A stretch of DNA of 64,000 nucleotides from Flavobacterium sp. CFS9 (GCF_041154745.1 NZ_AP031573.1:3720001-3784000); one strand, 5' to 3'; positions 26,432 to 36,567 are shown, numbered from the stretch's first letter. Program-made: numbers and translations. The notes: generated by a model from the letters alone, not told the origin.

Positions 26432-27607
26432 ATGGAGACAACTTATTTGAAATCAATCTTAGATAATGATTTCTATAAATTTACAATGCAGCATGCTGTA
26501 ATCAAACTTTTTCCAAAGGCTCGGGTTCGTTACGGCTTTATCAACAGAGGAAATCATTTTTTCCCGCCCGGATTTGGAGATTTACTTCGAAAGTCTGTTG
26601 ATGCAATGGCAAATCTGCGGTTGACAAAAGAAGAAAAGCAATATTTGTGGCAGCATTGTTCTTATCTGGATCCCACTTATTTTGATTTTTTACAAGGCTA
26701 TAACTTTGACCCGTCTGAGGTCCAGATTACTCAAACAGGTTCTGAGCTGAAAGTAACCGTTGAAGGCTATTGGTATCGCACTATTTTATGGGAAGTGCCC
26801 CTGATGGGCTTAATTTCTGAACTCTTCTATAAGACTGGTCAATCCGTTCGACTGGACGATGAGGCTTTAAAAAGAGTGACCAAAGACAAGATTGATAATT
26901 ACAATAAAATTGGAGTTTCGATTTTGGAGTTTGGAACCCGACGACGCCATTCGTATGAGGTTCATGCCCTGGTGAATGAGACACTCCGAAAATTTGGTTC
27001 GAATAGTTTTATAGGAACCAGTAATGTTCATTTTGCAATGACAAACAATATGCGGCCATTGGGTACTCACGCCCACGAATGGTTCATGTTTCATGCTGCC
27101 CAATACGGTTTTAAAATGGCTAATATGATGGGCTTGGGACATTGGACACAGGTGTACGATGGCGACCTCGGAATTGCCCTGACGGATACCTATACTACAG
27201 CTGTATTTTTTGAGCAATTTGATAAAAAGTACTCGAAACTTTTTGACGGGGTACGTCACGATAGCGGGGATCCTATTGAATTTGCTGAAAAAGTAATTTC
27301 TCATTATACCCAAATGGGAATTGATCCGAAATCGAAAGTGATTGTTTTTTCGGATTCGTTGAATTACGAGAAGGTAAAAAGAATAGCAGATTTTTGCAGA
27401 GATAAAATCAAAATGTCCTTTGGTGTCGGAACCAATTTTACTAACGATGCAGGTTTGCCTTCGATGAATATGGTGATAAAACTTACAGAAGTGAAATTGA
27501 ATAATAACGAGTGGCAAGGTGTGGTAAAACTTTCTGACGAAAAAAATAAAAATACGGGAACACCTGAAATGATTGCTTTGGCAAAAGAAGTGCTGGGAAT
27601 CAAATAG
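26432..27607 (+). CDS. pncB: nicotinate phosphoribosyltransferase
   Basis: The 391-residue enzyme makes nicotinate mononucleotide from nicotinate and PRPP in NAD salvage. Conserved segments include LDNDFYKFTMQHAVIKLFP at the N-terminus, FGTRRRHSYEVHAL, the GTSNVHFA loop, the autophosphorylated-His region GTHAHEWFMFHAA and VRHDSGDPIEFAEK. Full length, PncB-type as in E. coli. Confidence 0.95.
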   Translation: METTYLKSILDNDFYKFTMQHAVIKLFPKARVRYGFINRGNHFFPPGFGDLLRKSVDAMANLRLTKEEKQYLWQHCSYLDPTYFDFLQGYNFDPSEVQITQTGSELKVTVEGYWYRTILWEVPLMGLISELFYKTGQSVRLDDEALKRVTKDKIDNYNKIGVSILEFGTRRRHSYEVHALVNETLRKFGSNSFIGTSNVHFAMTNNMRPLGTHAHEWFMFHAAQYGFKMANMMGLGHWTQVYDGDLGIALTDTYTTAVFFEQFDKKYSKLFDGVRHDSGDPIEFAEKVISHYTQMGIDPKSKVIVFSDSLNYEKVKRIADFCRDKIKMSFGVGTNFTNDAGLPSMNMVIKLTEVKLNNNEWQGVVKLSDEKNKNTGTPEMIALAKEVLGIK

Positions 27608-27769
27608 TATTTTTTACCGAAAAGTTCATTTTATATATTTTCAAACCAGAGGTTATTTTAAAATTAATTTAAATAGGGTTTGTAGTTGTTATTATTCGTA
27701 ACAAAAAAAATAATACGCTTTCATTTTTTGACTATAAATGGTATTTTAGCCAAAAATCCAATTTACTTT

Positions 27770-29641
27770 ATGCCAGAGCAAAATCAATATACCGAAGATA
27801 ATATCCGATCACTCGATTGGAAAGAACATATCCGTATGCGTCCCGGAATGTATATCGGGAAATTGGGAGACGGATCTTCGCCTGACGATGGTATTTATAT
27901 CCTTCTAAAAGAGGTACTGGACAACTGTATTGATGAGTTTGTAATGGGCTCAGGAAAAACTATTGAAGTGACTATCAGAGATAAAACGGTTTCGGTTCGT
28001 GATTACGGACGTGGAATTCCGTTAGGGAAAGTAGTGGATGTTGTTTCAAAAATGAATACGGGAGGAAAGTACGATTCAAAAGCTTTCCAGAAATCGGTTG
28101 GTCTGAATGGTGTCGGAACGAAAGCAGTAAATGCCTTGTCGAACTATTTTCGTGTAGAATCGGTTCGTGATGATAAACAAAAAGCGGCAGAATTTTCAGC
28201 GGGAAATTTGGTTCTTGAAGAAGATGTAATTGATACTACCAAGCGAAAAGGAACAAAAGTAACTTTTACGCCGGATGAATCGATTTTTAAAAATTATAAA
28301 TTCCGTTTAGAATATGTGATCAGAATGGTTAAGAACTATTGTTACCTGAACAATGGACTGACCATTATTTTCAACGGTGAAAAATACTATTCCGAGAACG
28401 GACTTCGTGACTTACTGGAAGAAACCATCAACGAAGAGGATTTAGAATACCCGATTATCCATTTAAAAGAGCATGATATTGAAGTAGCGTTAACGCACAG
28501 TAAAACGCAATACAGTGAAGAATATCACTCTTTTGTCAACGGACAAAATACGACACAGGGAGGAACACACTTAGCAGCTTACAGAGAAGCAATTGTAAAA
28601 ACCATTCGTGAGTTTTACAATAAAAACTTCGAAGCATCTGACGTTCGTAAATCGATTGTGAGTGCCATTAGTATTAAGGTTATGGAGCCGGTTTTTGAGT
28701 CTCAGACTAAAACCAAATTAGGTTCTACCGATATGGGTTCTGATGACGGGACACCCCCGGTTTCGGTTCGTACCTTTGTGAACGATTTTATCAAAACCAA
28801 GTTAGACAATTACCTGCATAAAAATCCAACGACCGCAGAAGCCTTATTGCGAAAAATCTTGCAGGCAGAGCGCGAGCGAAAAGAATTGTCCGGAATTAGA
28901 AAGCTTGCTACAGATCGTGCTAAAAAAGCCAATCTTCACAATAAGAAATTAAGAGATTGCCGAGCGCATCTTCCGGATACAAAAAATCCAAGAAACCTGG
29001 AAAGTACCCTTTTCATTACCGAGGGAGATTCGGCTTCCGGATCGATCACCAAATCGCGTGATGTGAATACACAGGCGGTTTTCAGTTTACGTGGTAAGCC
29101 TTTGAACTCTTATGGAATGAGCAAGAAAATTGTTTATGAAAATGAAGAATTTAACTTGCTGCAGGCGGCACTTGATATCGAAGACGGACTGGAGAAATTG
29201 CGTTACAACAATATCGTAATTGCAACCGATGCCGATGTCGACGGTATGCACATTCGTTTGCTTTTGATTACATTTTTTCTTCAGTTCTTCCCTGAGTTAA
29301 TCAAAGAAGGGCATTTGTACATTTTGCAGACACCGCTTTTCAGGGTTCGTAACAAGAAAGAAACCATCTATTGTTATTCTGAAGAAGAACGAAAAGACGC
29401 CATCGAAAAGCTAAAACCTAAACCGGAAATCACCCGATTTAAAGGTTTGGGAGAGATTTCTCCTGATGAGTTTAAAAATTTCATCGGAGACACCATTCGT
29501 CTTGATCCGGTCATGATGGACAAACATACGTCGATCGAACAGTTGTTGTCTTTCTATATGGGTAAAAATACTCCGGACAGACAAGAGTTTATTATCAAGA
29601 ATCTGAAGGTAGAGCTGGATACGATTGAAGAAGAAGTTTAA
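27770..29641 (+). CDS. parE: DNA topoisomerase IV subunit B (type IIA, GyrB/ParE)
   Basis: From ATG 27770 ([17 protein letters not shown]) the product is 623 residues. It has the GHKL ATPase motifs ([32 protein letters not shown]), the transducer and the Toprim motif EGDSASGS with [10 protein letters not shown]. The short length and lack of the GyrB insert fit ParE. The frame is open upstream to a TTG at 27686, but those 28 residues are not family-like. Its partner parC lies 1.15 kb downstream with a DUF1016 gene between them. Confidence 0.93.
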   Translation: MPEQNQYTEDNIRSLDWKEHIRMRPGMYIGKLGDGSSPDDGIYILLKEVLDNCIDEFVMGSGKTIEVTIRDKTVSVRDYGRGIPLGKVVDVVSKMNTGGKYDSKAFQKSVGLNGVGTKAVNALSNYFRVESVRDDKQKAAEFSAGNLVLEEDVIDTTKRKGTKVTFTPDESIFKNYKFRLEYVIRMVKNYCYLNNGLTIIFNGEKYYSENGLRDLLEETINEEDLEYPIIHLKEHDIEVALTHSKTQYSEEYHSFVNGQNTTQGGTHLAAYREAIVKTIREFYNKNFEASDVRKSIVSAISIKVMEPVFESQTKTKLGSTDMGSDDGTPPVSVRTFVNDFIKTKLDNYLHKNPTTAEALLRKILQAERERKELSGIRKLATDRAKKANLHNKKLRDCRAHLPDTKNPRNLESTLFITEGDSASGSITKSRDVNTQAVFSLRGKPLNSYGMSKKIVYENEEFNLLQAALDIEDGLEKLRYNNIVIATDADVDGMHIRLLLITFFLQFFPELIKEGHLYILQTPLFRVRNKKETIYCYSEEERKDAIEKLKPKPEITRFKGLGEISPDEFKNFIGDTIRLDPVMMDKHTSIEQLLSFYMGKNTPDRQEFIIKNLKVELDTIEEEV

Positions 29642-29661
29642 GATTTAAATAAAAGATACTA

Positions 29662-30765
29662 TTGTCAGACGGTCTTCAAAATAAAGTGATTTTTCAACAA
29701 GTAGTCGAGTTGCTTCAAAATGCGCGACAACAAGTTTTACGTACTGTAAATTCTACCATGACAATTACCTATTTTGAAATTGGAAGAATCATTGTTGAAG
29801 AAGAACAGAGTGGAAAGGATAGAGCTGAATACGGAAAACAGCTTTTAAAGGGGCTTTCTAAACAATTGACAGAGGAATTTGGTAAGGGTTTTTCGGTTGA
29901 AAGTTTGGATCGTATGCGGAAATTTTATCAAATTTATTCAATTTCGTCATCACCGATGACGAAATTGCAAAATAGAATTTCCCAGTCACTGACTGGGGAA
30001 TTGAAAACAAAGAAATCACAGTCAGTTACTGAGGAATTTCAATCTCAAAAAGCGCAGTCATTGGCTTCGTTTTTCAAATTAACTTGGACTCACTATATTT
30101 TCTTAATGCGAATTGAAGATGAAAAGGAAAGACGTTTTTATGAAATTGAATCTGAAAAATACAATTGGAGTGTTCGTGAATTAAAACGTCAATATGATAC
30201 AGCACTTTATACCAGATTAGCTTTAAGCCGTGATAAAGAAGGAATATTAAAACTTTCAGAACAAGGTCAGATTATTGAAAAACCGAAAGATATTATTAAA
30301 GATCCTTATATATTGGAATTTCTGGGGTTACCTGAGTTAAATCAGTATTCAGAATCACAATTAGAAGAGGAGATTATTAATAAGCTGGAACACTTTTTAC
30401 TGGAATTGGGACATGGCTTTACTTTTGTCGCAAGGCAGGAAAGAATCACTTTTGATGATAAACATTTCAGAATTGATTTGGTTTTTTATAATCGAATATT
30501 AAGATGTTTTGTCCTTATTGATTTAAAAATAGGAGAGCTAAAACATCAGGATTTAGGACAAATGCAAATGTATGTTAATTACTATGACAGGGAAATGCGT
30601 TTGGAAGACGAGAACAAAACGATTGGAATTGTACTTTGCCAGAATAAAAGCGAAGCTGTAGTAAAATATACTTTACCGGAAAACAACGAACAAATTTTTG
30701 CCAGTAAATATAAAACAGTATTGCCAAGTGTAGAGGTTTTAAAGGAACTTCTTGAAAACAAATAG
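29662..30765 (+). CDS. DUF1016/YhcG PDDEXK nuclease family protein
   Basis: The 367-residue product has a DUF1016 N-terminal helical domain (about 5-165, with IVEEEQSGKDRAEYGKQLL) and a C-terminal PDDEXK-like nuclease domain (about 190-350). The likely catalytic set is Asp in FRIDLVFYNR and Asp/Lys in VLIDLKIGE. A charged, Ser/Gln-rich linker (about 95-135) with near-repeats (SQSLTGEL, SQSVTEEF, AQSLASF) separates them. DUF1016 proteins are found with restriction-modification and mobile elements, and their role is unclear. The start is TTG. It sits between parE and parC, with 20- and 23-base gaps and the same strand. Confidence 0.88.
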   Translation: MSDGLQNKVIFQQVVELLQNARQQVLRTVNSTMTITYFEIGRIIVEEEQSGKDRAEYGKQLLKGLSKQLTEEFGKGFSVESLDRMRKFYQIYSISSSPMTKLQNRISQSLTGELKTKKSQSVTEEFQSQKAQSLASFFKLTWTHYIFLMRIEDEKERRFYEIESEKYNWSVRELKRQYDTALYTRLALSRDKEGILKLSEQGQIIEKPKDIIKDPYILEFLGLPELNQYSESQLEEEIINKLEHFLLELGHGFTFVARQERITFDDKHFRIDLVFYNRILRCFVLIDLKIGELKHQDLGQMQMYVNYYDREMRLEDENKTIGIVLCQNKSEAVVKYTLPENNEQIFASKYKTVLPSVEVLKELLENK

Positions 30766-30788
30766 AATTATAATTACAAGATAATTAA

Positions 30789-33506
30789 ATGAAAGACGAA
30801 GAAGACGATAACATCATCCCTGGCGACGACGAGAATAATTCAGAAGAAAACCTGGATAACATTCAGGAGAGAGATGATGATGAAATTATCGACGTAGATG
30901 CCAAACATTTTGAAGGAGCGCATTTTTACGAAAATCAGGAGCAAGAAGGTGAAGACGTAATTACCAAAGTTACCGGAATGTACAAAGACTGGTTTTTGGA
31001 CTATGCTTCGTATGTAATTCTGGAACGTGCCGTTCCTGCTATCGAGGACGGATTTAAACCTGTTCAGCGTCGTATTATGCACTCTTTGAAAGAGCTGGAT
31101 GATGGCCGTTATAACAAAGTTGCCAATGTTGTGGGGCACACCATGCAGTATCACCCACACGGAGATGCGAGTATTGGTGATGCTATGGTGCAGATTGGAC
31201 AAAAAGACTTATTGATCGACTGTCAGGGTAACTGGGGTAATATTCTAACAGGTGATGGTGCTGCAGCTCCCCGTTATATTGAAGCACGTTTGTCTAAATT
31301 TGCTTTAGAGGTTTTGTATTCTCCTAAAATTACCGATTGGGGCGTTTCCTACGATGGTCGTCGTGCAGAACCGAACAATCTTCCGGTAAAGTTTCCGTTG
31401 CTTTTAGCGCAGGGAGCGGAAGGAATTGCAGTAGGACTTTCGACAAAAGTTTTACCTCACAACTTCAATGAGTTAATTGATGCTTCGATCAAAATCTTAA
31501 AGGGTAGAGCTTTTACGCTGTATCCTGATTTTATGACGCAGGGTATTGCCGACGTATCGAATTATAACGACGGTATGCGTGGCGGACGTGTACGTGTGCG
31601 TGCGAAAATTGCTCAGTTGGACAAAAATACATTGGTGATTACGCAAATTCCGTTTTCGACCAATACATCGAGTTTGATTGACAGTATTTTGAAAGCCAAC
31701 GAAAAAGGTAAAATCAAAATCAAGAAAATTGAAGACAATACCGCGGCGGATGTTGAGATTTTAATTCATCTTTTCCCGGGTGTTTCTCCGGATAAAACTA
31801 TAGATGCGTTGTTTGCTTTTACAGCTTGTGAGACTTCGGTGGCACCTTTAGGCTGTGTGATTGAAGATAATAAGCCATTGTTTATCGGGGTTTCTGAAAT
31901 GTTGAAAATATCAACTCACAGAACCGTTGATTTACTTCGTCAGGAGCTGGAAATTCAATTAGAGGAATTAAGAAATAAATGGCACTTCTCGACTTTAGAA
32001 AAAATCTTCATTCGTGAAGAAATGTACATTGACTTCAAATTGTATTCGGATAGAGAATCACTTTATAAATATTTATACGATCGTTTTGAGCCGTTCAAAA
32101 AATCATTCGTCAGAGAAATCAACGATGAAGATTTACAACGACTGACTCAAATACCGATGATCCGTATTACCCGTTTTGACTCTGACAAGGCCGATGATTT
32201 TATCGCGAAGTTAGAAGATGAAATGAAGGAAGTAGAATATAATCTGGAGAATTTAACGGATTTTGCAATTGCCTACTTCACTAAACTAAAAGAGAAATAC
32301 GGAAAAGGCCGCGAGCGCCAGACCGAACTTCGTGTTTTTGACAATGTTGAGGCTACAAAAGTTGTTTTGCGTAATACTAAGTTATACGTAAATCGTGAAG
32401 AAGGATTTGTCGGAACCAGTTTAAAGAAAGACGAATATGTGGGCGATTGTTCGGATATTGATGATGTTATTGTGTTCCTGCGTGATGGTACAATGATGAT
32501 TTCAAAAGTAGATGCCAAAACATTTATAGGAAAAGATATTATACACGTCGCCGTTTTTGATAAGAGCGATAAACGTACGATTTACAACATGATGTATCGT
32601 GATGGTAAATCCGGACCTTCCTATATAAAACGTTTTAATGTTACCGGAGTTACACGTGATAAAGCATATGATCTGACTAACGGAACAAATGGTTCGCAGG
32701 TGGTTTATTTTTCGCATAATCCAAATGGAGAAGCTGAGGTTGTTACTATTTTACTACGTCAGATAGGAACCATTAAAAAACTGAAATTCGATATTGATTT
32801 CGCTAAACTGGCTATCAAAGGCCGTGGATCAAAAGGAAATTTGGTAACCAAATATCCAATCAAGAAAATTGAATTAAAAGAAAAAGGAATTTCGACTTTA
32901 TTGCCAAGAAAAGTCTGGTTTGATGATACTGTTAAGCGTTTAAATGTTGATGCCAGAGGAGAATTGCTGGGAGAGTTTAAACCAAGCGATAAAATTCTGA
33001 TTATAAGTCAGGCTGGTAAGTTGAAGGTTATTATTCCGGAATTATCGACTCATTTTGAGGAAGATATGATTGTTCTGGAAAAATGGAAGCCTAAAAAGCC
33101 AATTTCAGCAATTTACTACGATGGGGAAAAAGAACGTTATTTCTTAAAACGTTTCCTTGTGGAAAACGAAGGTAAAGAAGAAAGTTTTATTACAGACCAT
33201 CCAAATTCGCAATTAGAAATTGTATCGACAGATTATCGTCCGGTAGCCCAGTTGGTTTTTGCAAAAGTAAAAGGAGTTCAGAAAGAAGATTTGCATATTG
33301 ATGTTGAAGATTTTATTGCCGTAAAAGGTTTTAAAGCGCTAGGAAATCAACTGACGACTGAAAAGCTGAAACAAGTAAATCTGTTAGAGCCATTACCTTA
33401 CGAAGAACCGGTTGAAGAAGTTCCGGAAAGGGTAATAGGAGACGAGGATGACGCCGTTGAAACAGAATTAGACGATGATGGCCAAATAGGCCTCGTTCTC
33501 GAATAA
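30789..33506 (+). CDS. parC: DNA topoisomerase IV subunit A (type IIA, GyrA/ParC)
   Basis: The 905-residue product has an unusually acidic N-terminal extension (residues 1-55). The winged-helix/tower DNA-breakage domain follows, with catalytic Tyr near 163 (GAAAPRYIEARLSKFALE), HPHGDASIGDAM, and the GyrA/ParC-type C-terminal beta-pinwheel. No canonical GyrA-box (QRRGGKG) is apparent, which supports ParC over GyrA. It ends in an acidic tail. With ParE it decatenates chromosomes. Confidence 0.93.
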   Translation: MKDEEDDNIIPGDDENNSEENLDNIQERDDDEIIDVDAKHFEGAHFYENQEQEGEDVITKVTGMYKDWFLDYASYVILERAVPAIEDGFKPVQRRIMHSLKELDDGRYNKVANVVGHTMQYHPHGDASIGDAMVQIGQKDLLIDCQGNWGNILTGDGAAAPRYIEARLSKFALEVLYSPKITDWGVSYDGRRAEPNNLPVKFPLLLAQGAEGIAVGLSTKVLPHNFNELIDASIKILKGRAFTLYPDFMTQGIADVSNYNDGMRGGRVRVRAKIAQLDKNTLVITQIPFSTNTSSLIDSILKANEKGKIKIKKIEDNTAADVEILIHLFPGVSPDKTIDALFAFTACETSVAPLGCVIEDNKPLFIGVSEMLKISTHRTVDLLRQELEIQLEELRNKWHFSTLEKIFIREEMYIDFKLYSDRESLYKYLYDRFEPFKKSFVREINDEDLQRLTQIPMIRITRFDSDKADDFIAKLEDEMKEVEYNLENLTDFAIAYFTKLKEKYGKGRERQTELRVFDNVEATKVVLRNTKLYVNREEGFVGTSLKKDEYVGDCSDIDDVIVFLRDGTMMISKVDAKTFIGKDIIHVAVFDKSDKRTIYNMMYRDGKSGPSYIKRFNVTGVTRDKAYDLTNGTNGSQVVYFSHNPNGEAEVVTILLRQIGTIKKLKFDIDFAKLAIKGRGSKGNLVTKYPIKKIELKEKGISTLLPRKVWFDDTVKRLNVDARGELLGEFKPSDKILIISQAGKLKVIIPELSTHFEEDMIVLEKWKPKKPISAIYYDGEKERYFLKRFLVENEGKEESFITDHPNSQLEIVSTDYRPVAQLVFAKVKGVQKEDLHIDVEDFIAVKGFKALGNQLTTEKLKQVNLLEPLPYEEPVEEVPERVIGDEDDAVETELDDDGQIGLVLE

Positions 33507-33515
33507 TAGAAAAAA

Positions 33516-33547
33516 AAAGGAAGTTTCAAATTTTGGAACTTCCTTTT
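33516..33547 (+). terminator. hairpin terminator of parC
   Basis: Stem AAAGGAAGTT / AACTTCCTTT with a 12-base AT-rich loop, followed by a T-rich tract. Confidence 0.85.
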
Positions 33548-33649
33548 GTTTTTATGTGTATAAGATCATAGTTTTCTATTTAATTCTCTTGTCGTAAATA
33601 TTCTGTTAAAAAGTCATTTTCGGAACGAAATTGACGTAAACAGGCAGTT

Positions 33650-33736
33650 CTGAAAGAGCTTCAGTAACAGCATAGTGCAAAGCACTATGAATAATAAAAA
33701 GGAGTTGTTGTTTTAGCCCTGTAAGGGCGAAAGCTA
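33650..33736. repeat. composite palindromic repeat, copy 1
   Basis: Contains CTGAAAGAGCTTCAG, GCATAGTGCAAAGCACTATG and AGCCCTGTAAGGGCG in that order. The parts and order recur at 41601-41682 with substitutions (for example GCATAGTGCGGAGCGCTATG), conserving the stems. Confidence 0.8.
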
Positions 33737-33758
33737 AGCGTCAAAGAGAGAAACTCAT

Positions 33759-34538
33759 TTAATTTGATGAATGTTTTTTTCGGATTCTCATATTGATAAA
33801 TTCGACAGCAAGCGAAAACGAAATGGCGAAGTACAAATATCCTTTCGGTACCGCACCGATATGTTCACCCGCCAGCGCCGCATTCGATAAGTGCATACTT
33901 TCCGTAATCAGCATAAAACCGATAAGGATTAAAAACGAAAGCCCTAATATTTGAATAGACGGATTCTTATTGACAAAATTTCCAACAGGTACTGCAAACA
34001 ACATCATAACCAATACCGAAATAACCACCGCAGTAATCATGATCGTTAAAGCTCCATGAACACCATTTGTCATACCAACAGCTGTTAAAATTGAGTCGAC
34101 AGAGAATATCAAATCGATCAACAGAATTTGCATGATAACATTTGAGAATGATTTTTTGGCAACAGTTTTAAGTGTTTTTTCCTCCTCGGCATGATGGTCT
34201 ACTTTTTCACTGATTTCTTTGGTACTCTTATAAATCAGAAACAAACCACCCAGAAATAATATGACCGCCTGACCGGTAAAATCCCCTTCAAACCAACCCC
34301 ATTGAATGCTGAAAAGAGTTGCTTTCATGGCAATCAGATACGAAATTCCCATCAGCAGGGCGATACGCATAAACATGGCTAAAAACAGACCAATTCGGGT
34401 GGCTCTCTTTCGATCTTCTTCAGGGAGTTTTCCCGTGACGATAGAGATGAAAATGATATTATCAATTCCCAGTACAATTTCCAGAAAAGTCAATGTCAGT
34501 AAGGCAATCCAGGCATCGGGGTTTAGAAAAACTTCCAT
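33759..34538 (-). CDS. TerC family integral membrane protein
   Basis: The 259-residue protein has seven or so transmembrane helices. The TerC signature is EIVLGIDNIIFISIVTGKLP near the N-terminus, with the second repeat LIDLIFSVDSILTAVGMTN. TerC proteins are linked to manganese or calcium efflux and metalation of secreted proteins, as well as tellurite resistance. No other ter genes are here. Confidence 0.93.
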   Translation of the reverse strand: MEVFLNPDAWIALLTLTFLEIVLGIDNIIFISIVTGKLPEEDRKRATRIGLFLAMFMRIALLMGISYLIAMKATLFSIQWGWFEGDFTGQAVILFLGGLFLIYKSTKEISEKVDHHAEEEKTLKTVAKKSFSNVIMQILLIDLIFSVDSILTAVGMTNGVHGALTIMITAVVISVLVMMLFAVPVGNFVNKNPSIQILGLSFLILIGFMLITESMHLSNAALAGEHIGAVPKGYLYFAISFSLAVEFINMRIRKKHSSN

Positions 34539-34571
34539 ACTAAAGCTGTTTTAAAACATGTAATAGATTAT

Positions 34572-34943
34572 TTACTCAACTCTTACCACTGTACCGCGTT
34601 GTTTTTGGTCAGAGCCCACCATTCCAAATTCAAAAGTATAAGAATCCTTAGAAGTGGTTAGAATTTTCATGCTGATGGCTTTTTCTTCCGCCATATTTTT
34701 AGGATGTTTTTTTTGTAAGATGTATTCGCAATCACTTACCCATCTAATGGTTGAAGTATCAGTTTTGCCTTCAAAGGTTTCGATTTCGATATTGTCTTTA
34801 CGTTCAAAAACAGTAGTTTTTTTGACACCATTTACTTCAAACTCAAATTTGAATTTTCCGTTTTTAAAATCTTTGCAGTTGTGTTCTGCGTTGTAACATG
34901 ACATTAAACCTAATAATGGAAGTAAGAATATAATTTTTTTCAT
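34572..34943 (-). CDS. small lipoprotein, probably mislabelled topoisomerase IV in databases
   Basis: The 123-residue product begins MKKIIFLLPLLGLMSCYN, a lipoprotein signal with Cys at about 16. A small beta-rich domain follows (KFKFEFEVNGVKKTTVFER). I recall close relatives annotated as DNA topoisomerase IV. Nothing in this sequence resembles a topoisomerase, so that name would be an annotation transfer error, perhaps because of the neighbouring parC. It is 33 bases upstream of the TerC gene on the same strand. Confidence 0.82.
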   Translation of the reverse strand: MKKIIFLLPLLGLMSCYNAEHNCKDFKNGKFKFEFEVNGVKKTTVFERKDNIEIETFEGKTDTSTIRWVSDCEYILQKKHPKNMAEEKAISMKILTTSKDSYTFEFGMVGSDQKQRGTVVRVE

Positions 34944-35091
34944 TTTTAAATTTTAATTGTTTTTATGGAGAATAAGTGAGGGAGGGGCTTCGACTTCGCT
35001 CAGCCTGATGACTTCACTCAGCTTGGTATTAAGGTTCTGGATTTTAGATTCCAGCATGTAAATCTGAAATCGTTGATCAAAAATCAAAAGT

Positions 35092-35664
35092 CTAAAATCT
35101 CTTTAATTCATCATCTGTAAAGTTCTTGATTTCTTTTTCTTTGGCAAACTTTTCAGCGTTGTAATTTCCGGATTTATTTTTCGGAATCGATAAGCTGTCC
35201 CAGTCATCTTTTTTTAATTGTTTGGCATAAAAAACGATCTGTCCGATATGATAAGGATAATGTGCCAGTTGTCTGTTGATCGCTTCAATAACGGTATGAC
35301 CTTCGTTTCGGATATAAATGATTTCTGAAAGCTGTTCCGGGTTTAAACTGTTTAAGGCATTCATCAAACAATCCCAGCCTTTGCCCCAGATCAACAGGAC
35401 TTCTTCTTTGGATTGCAGATCATTTTCAAATTCCGAATCACGATTGCGCCACTCTTTTTCACCATCAGACGTTAAAAAATCGGTCCAGCGTGAGAGCATA
35501 TTACCTGAAACGTGTTTTACAATTGTAGCAATGCTGTTGGTGTCTTCATTTAAGGAGACAAAGAGTTGTTCGGGTTCTAATTGTGCCATGGCTTTCTCGC
35601 CTAGCATTTTATAGTACAAAAACTGTTTTTTAACGCTTTCTAAATAGGAATCAGTTGCTTTCAT
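35092..35664 (-). CDS. DinB-superfamily (DUF1572) protein
   Basis: The 190-residue product is a four-helix bundle of the DinB/DUF1572 type: the first helix starts YLESVKKQFLYYKMLGEKAM, with IATIVKHVSGNMLSRW and a second metal-ligand region QLAHYPYHIGQIVFYAKQ. These His residues could form the DinB metal site. Members act in thiol or small-molecule conjugation in other bacteria; the role here is unknown. Confidence 0.85.
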   Translation of the reverse strand: MKATDSYLESVKKQFLYYKMLGEKAMAQLEPEQLFVSLNEDTNSIATIVKHVSGNMLSRWTDFLTSDGEKEWRNRDSEFENDLQSKEEVLLIWGKGWDCLMNALNSLNPEQLSEIIYIRNEGHTVIEAINRQLAHYPYHIGQIVFYAKQLKKDDWDSLSIPKNKSGNYNAEKFAKEKEIKNFTDDELKRF

Positions 35665-35727
35665 AATGATACATTTGGTTTAGCGGAAATAAGTTTTTAT
35701 TTTTTGCTATGAATTCACGACAAAAAA

Positions 35728-36300
35728 CTATACAATTTTGATATCATATTTGTCTAATAGCCCCACGATACCCTGAGTTGAAAACTGTGCTTTTCGCATG
35801 GGATTAAACTCGGGATCAATTTTATAATTGTAGGCAGTTCTAAAGTCGACGCCTGCCAGTTGTGTATCGTTAAAAATAGCCCCGTCGAGATTGGAATTGT
35901 CAAATAAAGAACCGGTTAGATTGCATCCTATAAAAGAAACTTCGCGCACAGAGCAGTTGATAAATTTAGTTTTTGGCATTTTTTTGTTCGAAAAAGCAGC
36001 ATAATCTAACGTGCTTTCTTCAAAATAAACCTGGAATAGAAAATCATCACATTCGTTAAAAGCAATTCCAAGAAGCTTGCAATTTTTGAATGTAACATTT
36101 TTCAAACTGGTGCCGGACAAACTCGTCATCGACAAATTACAATCGATAAATTGGCAGTCTAAAAAAGTATTGTAAGCAAAATTGCTGTTTGAGAAATCAC
36201 AATTCTTAAAAACACAATCTTCGAACTCCCGATTGTTTATTTTCTTGTCGATATAAGTAACTTTTTCGAAGGTTTTTTGAATGTGAATTAAGCTTTCCAT
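35728..36300 (-). CDS. pentapeptide-repeat protein (Qnr/McbG-like)
   Basis: The 190-residue product is made largely of pentapeptide repeats in two blocks. Examples are FEDCVFKNCDFSNSNF and the later SLFDNSNLDGAIFNDTQL, with central Leu/Phe typical of the right-handed beta-helix. Size and the N-terminal DxxF pattern resemble Qnr/McbG proteins that mimic DNA and bind type II topoisomerases. Whether this one does so is not shown. It lies about 2.2 kb from parC. Confidence 0.85.
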   Translation of the reverse strand: MESLIHIQKTFEKVTYIDKKINNREFEDCVFKNCDFSNSNFAYNTFLDCQFIDCNLSMTSLSGTSLKNVTFKNCKLLGIAFNECDDFLFQVYFEESTLDYAAFSNKKMPKTKFINCSVREVSFIGCNLTGSLFDNSNLDGAIFNDTQLAGVDFRTAYNYKIDPEFNPMRKAQFSTQGIVGLLDKYDIKIV

Positions 36301-36345
36301 GAGTGTTTATTAGAGTTTCGTGAGTTAGGTACGAGAAGGGGGGAA

Positions 36346-36567
36346 TTAGTCGTTAAATAAACCTTTCATAATGATTTTTAATCCGTAAAAGATCAAAAAC
36401 ATAGCGCTTAAACAAGCCACAATTCCAATTCCCAGAACCAGATAATGCCAGTTGGTATGCTGATTCATAAAAGCGTTATAAATTAGCGATGGCCCAATAA
36501 ACAATAAAGGCAATGAACCTGATAAATATTTAATTCCTTTTCCTAATAATTCTTTATTTGTTGCCAT
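36346..36567 (-). CDS. DUF6095 family small membrane protein
   Basis: The 73-residue product has two transmembrane helices (about 14-33 and 42-66) and fits my memory of DUF6095, a short family found beside murQ in flavobacteria. It lies 134 bases from murQ across a short-repeat region. Function unknown. Confidence 0.8.
   Translation of the reverse strand: MATNKELLGKGIKYLSGSLPLLFIGPSLIYNAFMNQHTNWHYLVLGIGIVACLSAMFLIFYGLKIIMKGLFND

Larger units (their letters stand above)
33507..33758. other. intergenic region with a terminator and composite repeat
   Basis: No gene. The terminator of parC is at 33516-33547, and a palindromic composite repeat (33650-33736) precedes the 3' end of the converging terC gene. 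Confidence 0.7.

Noticed and set aside
26867..27517. long minus-strand frame opposite pncB
   Set aside because: pncB has all its family motifs; the opposite frame has none.
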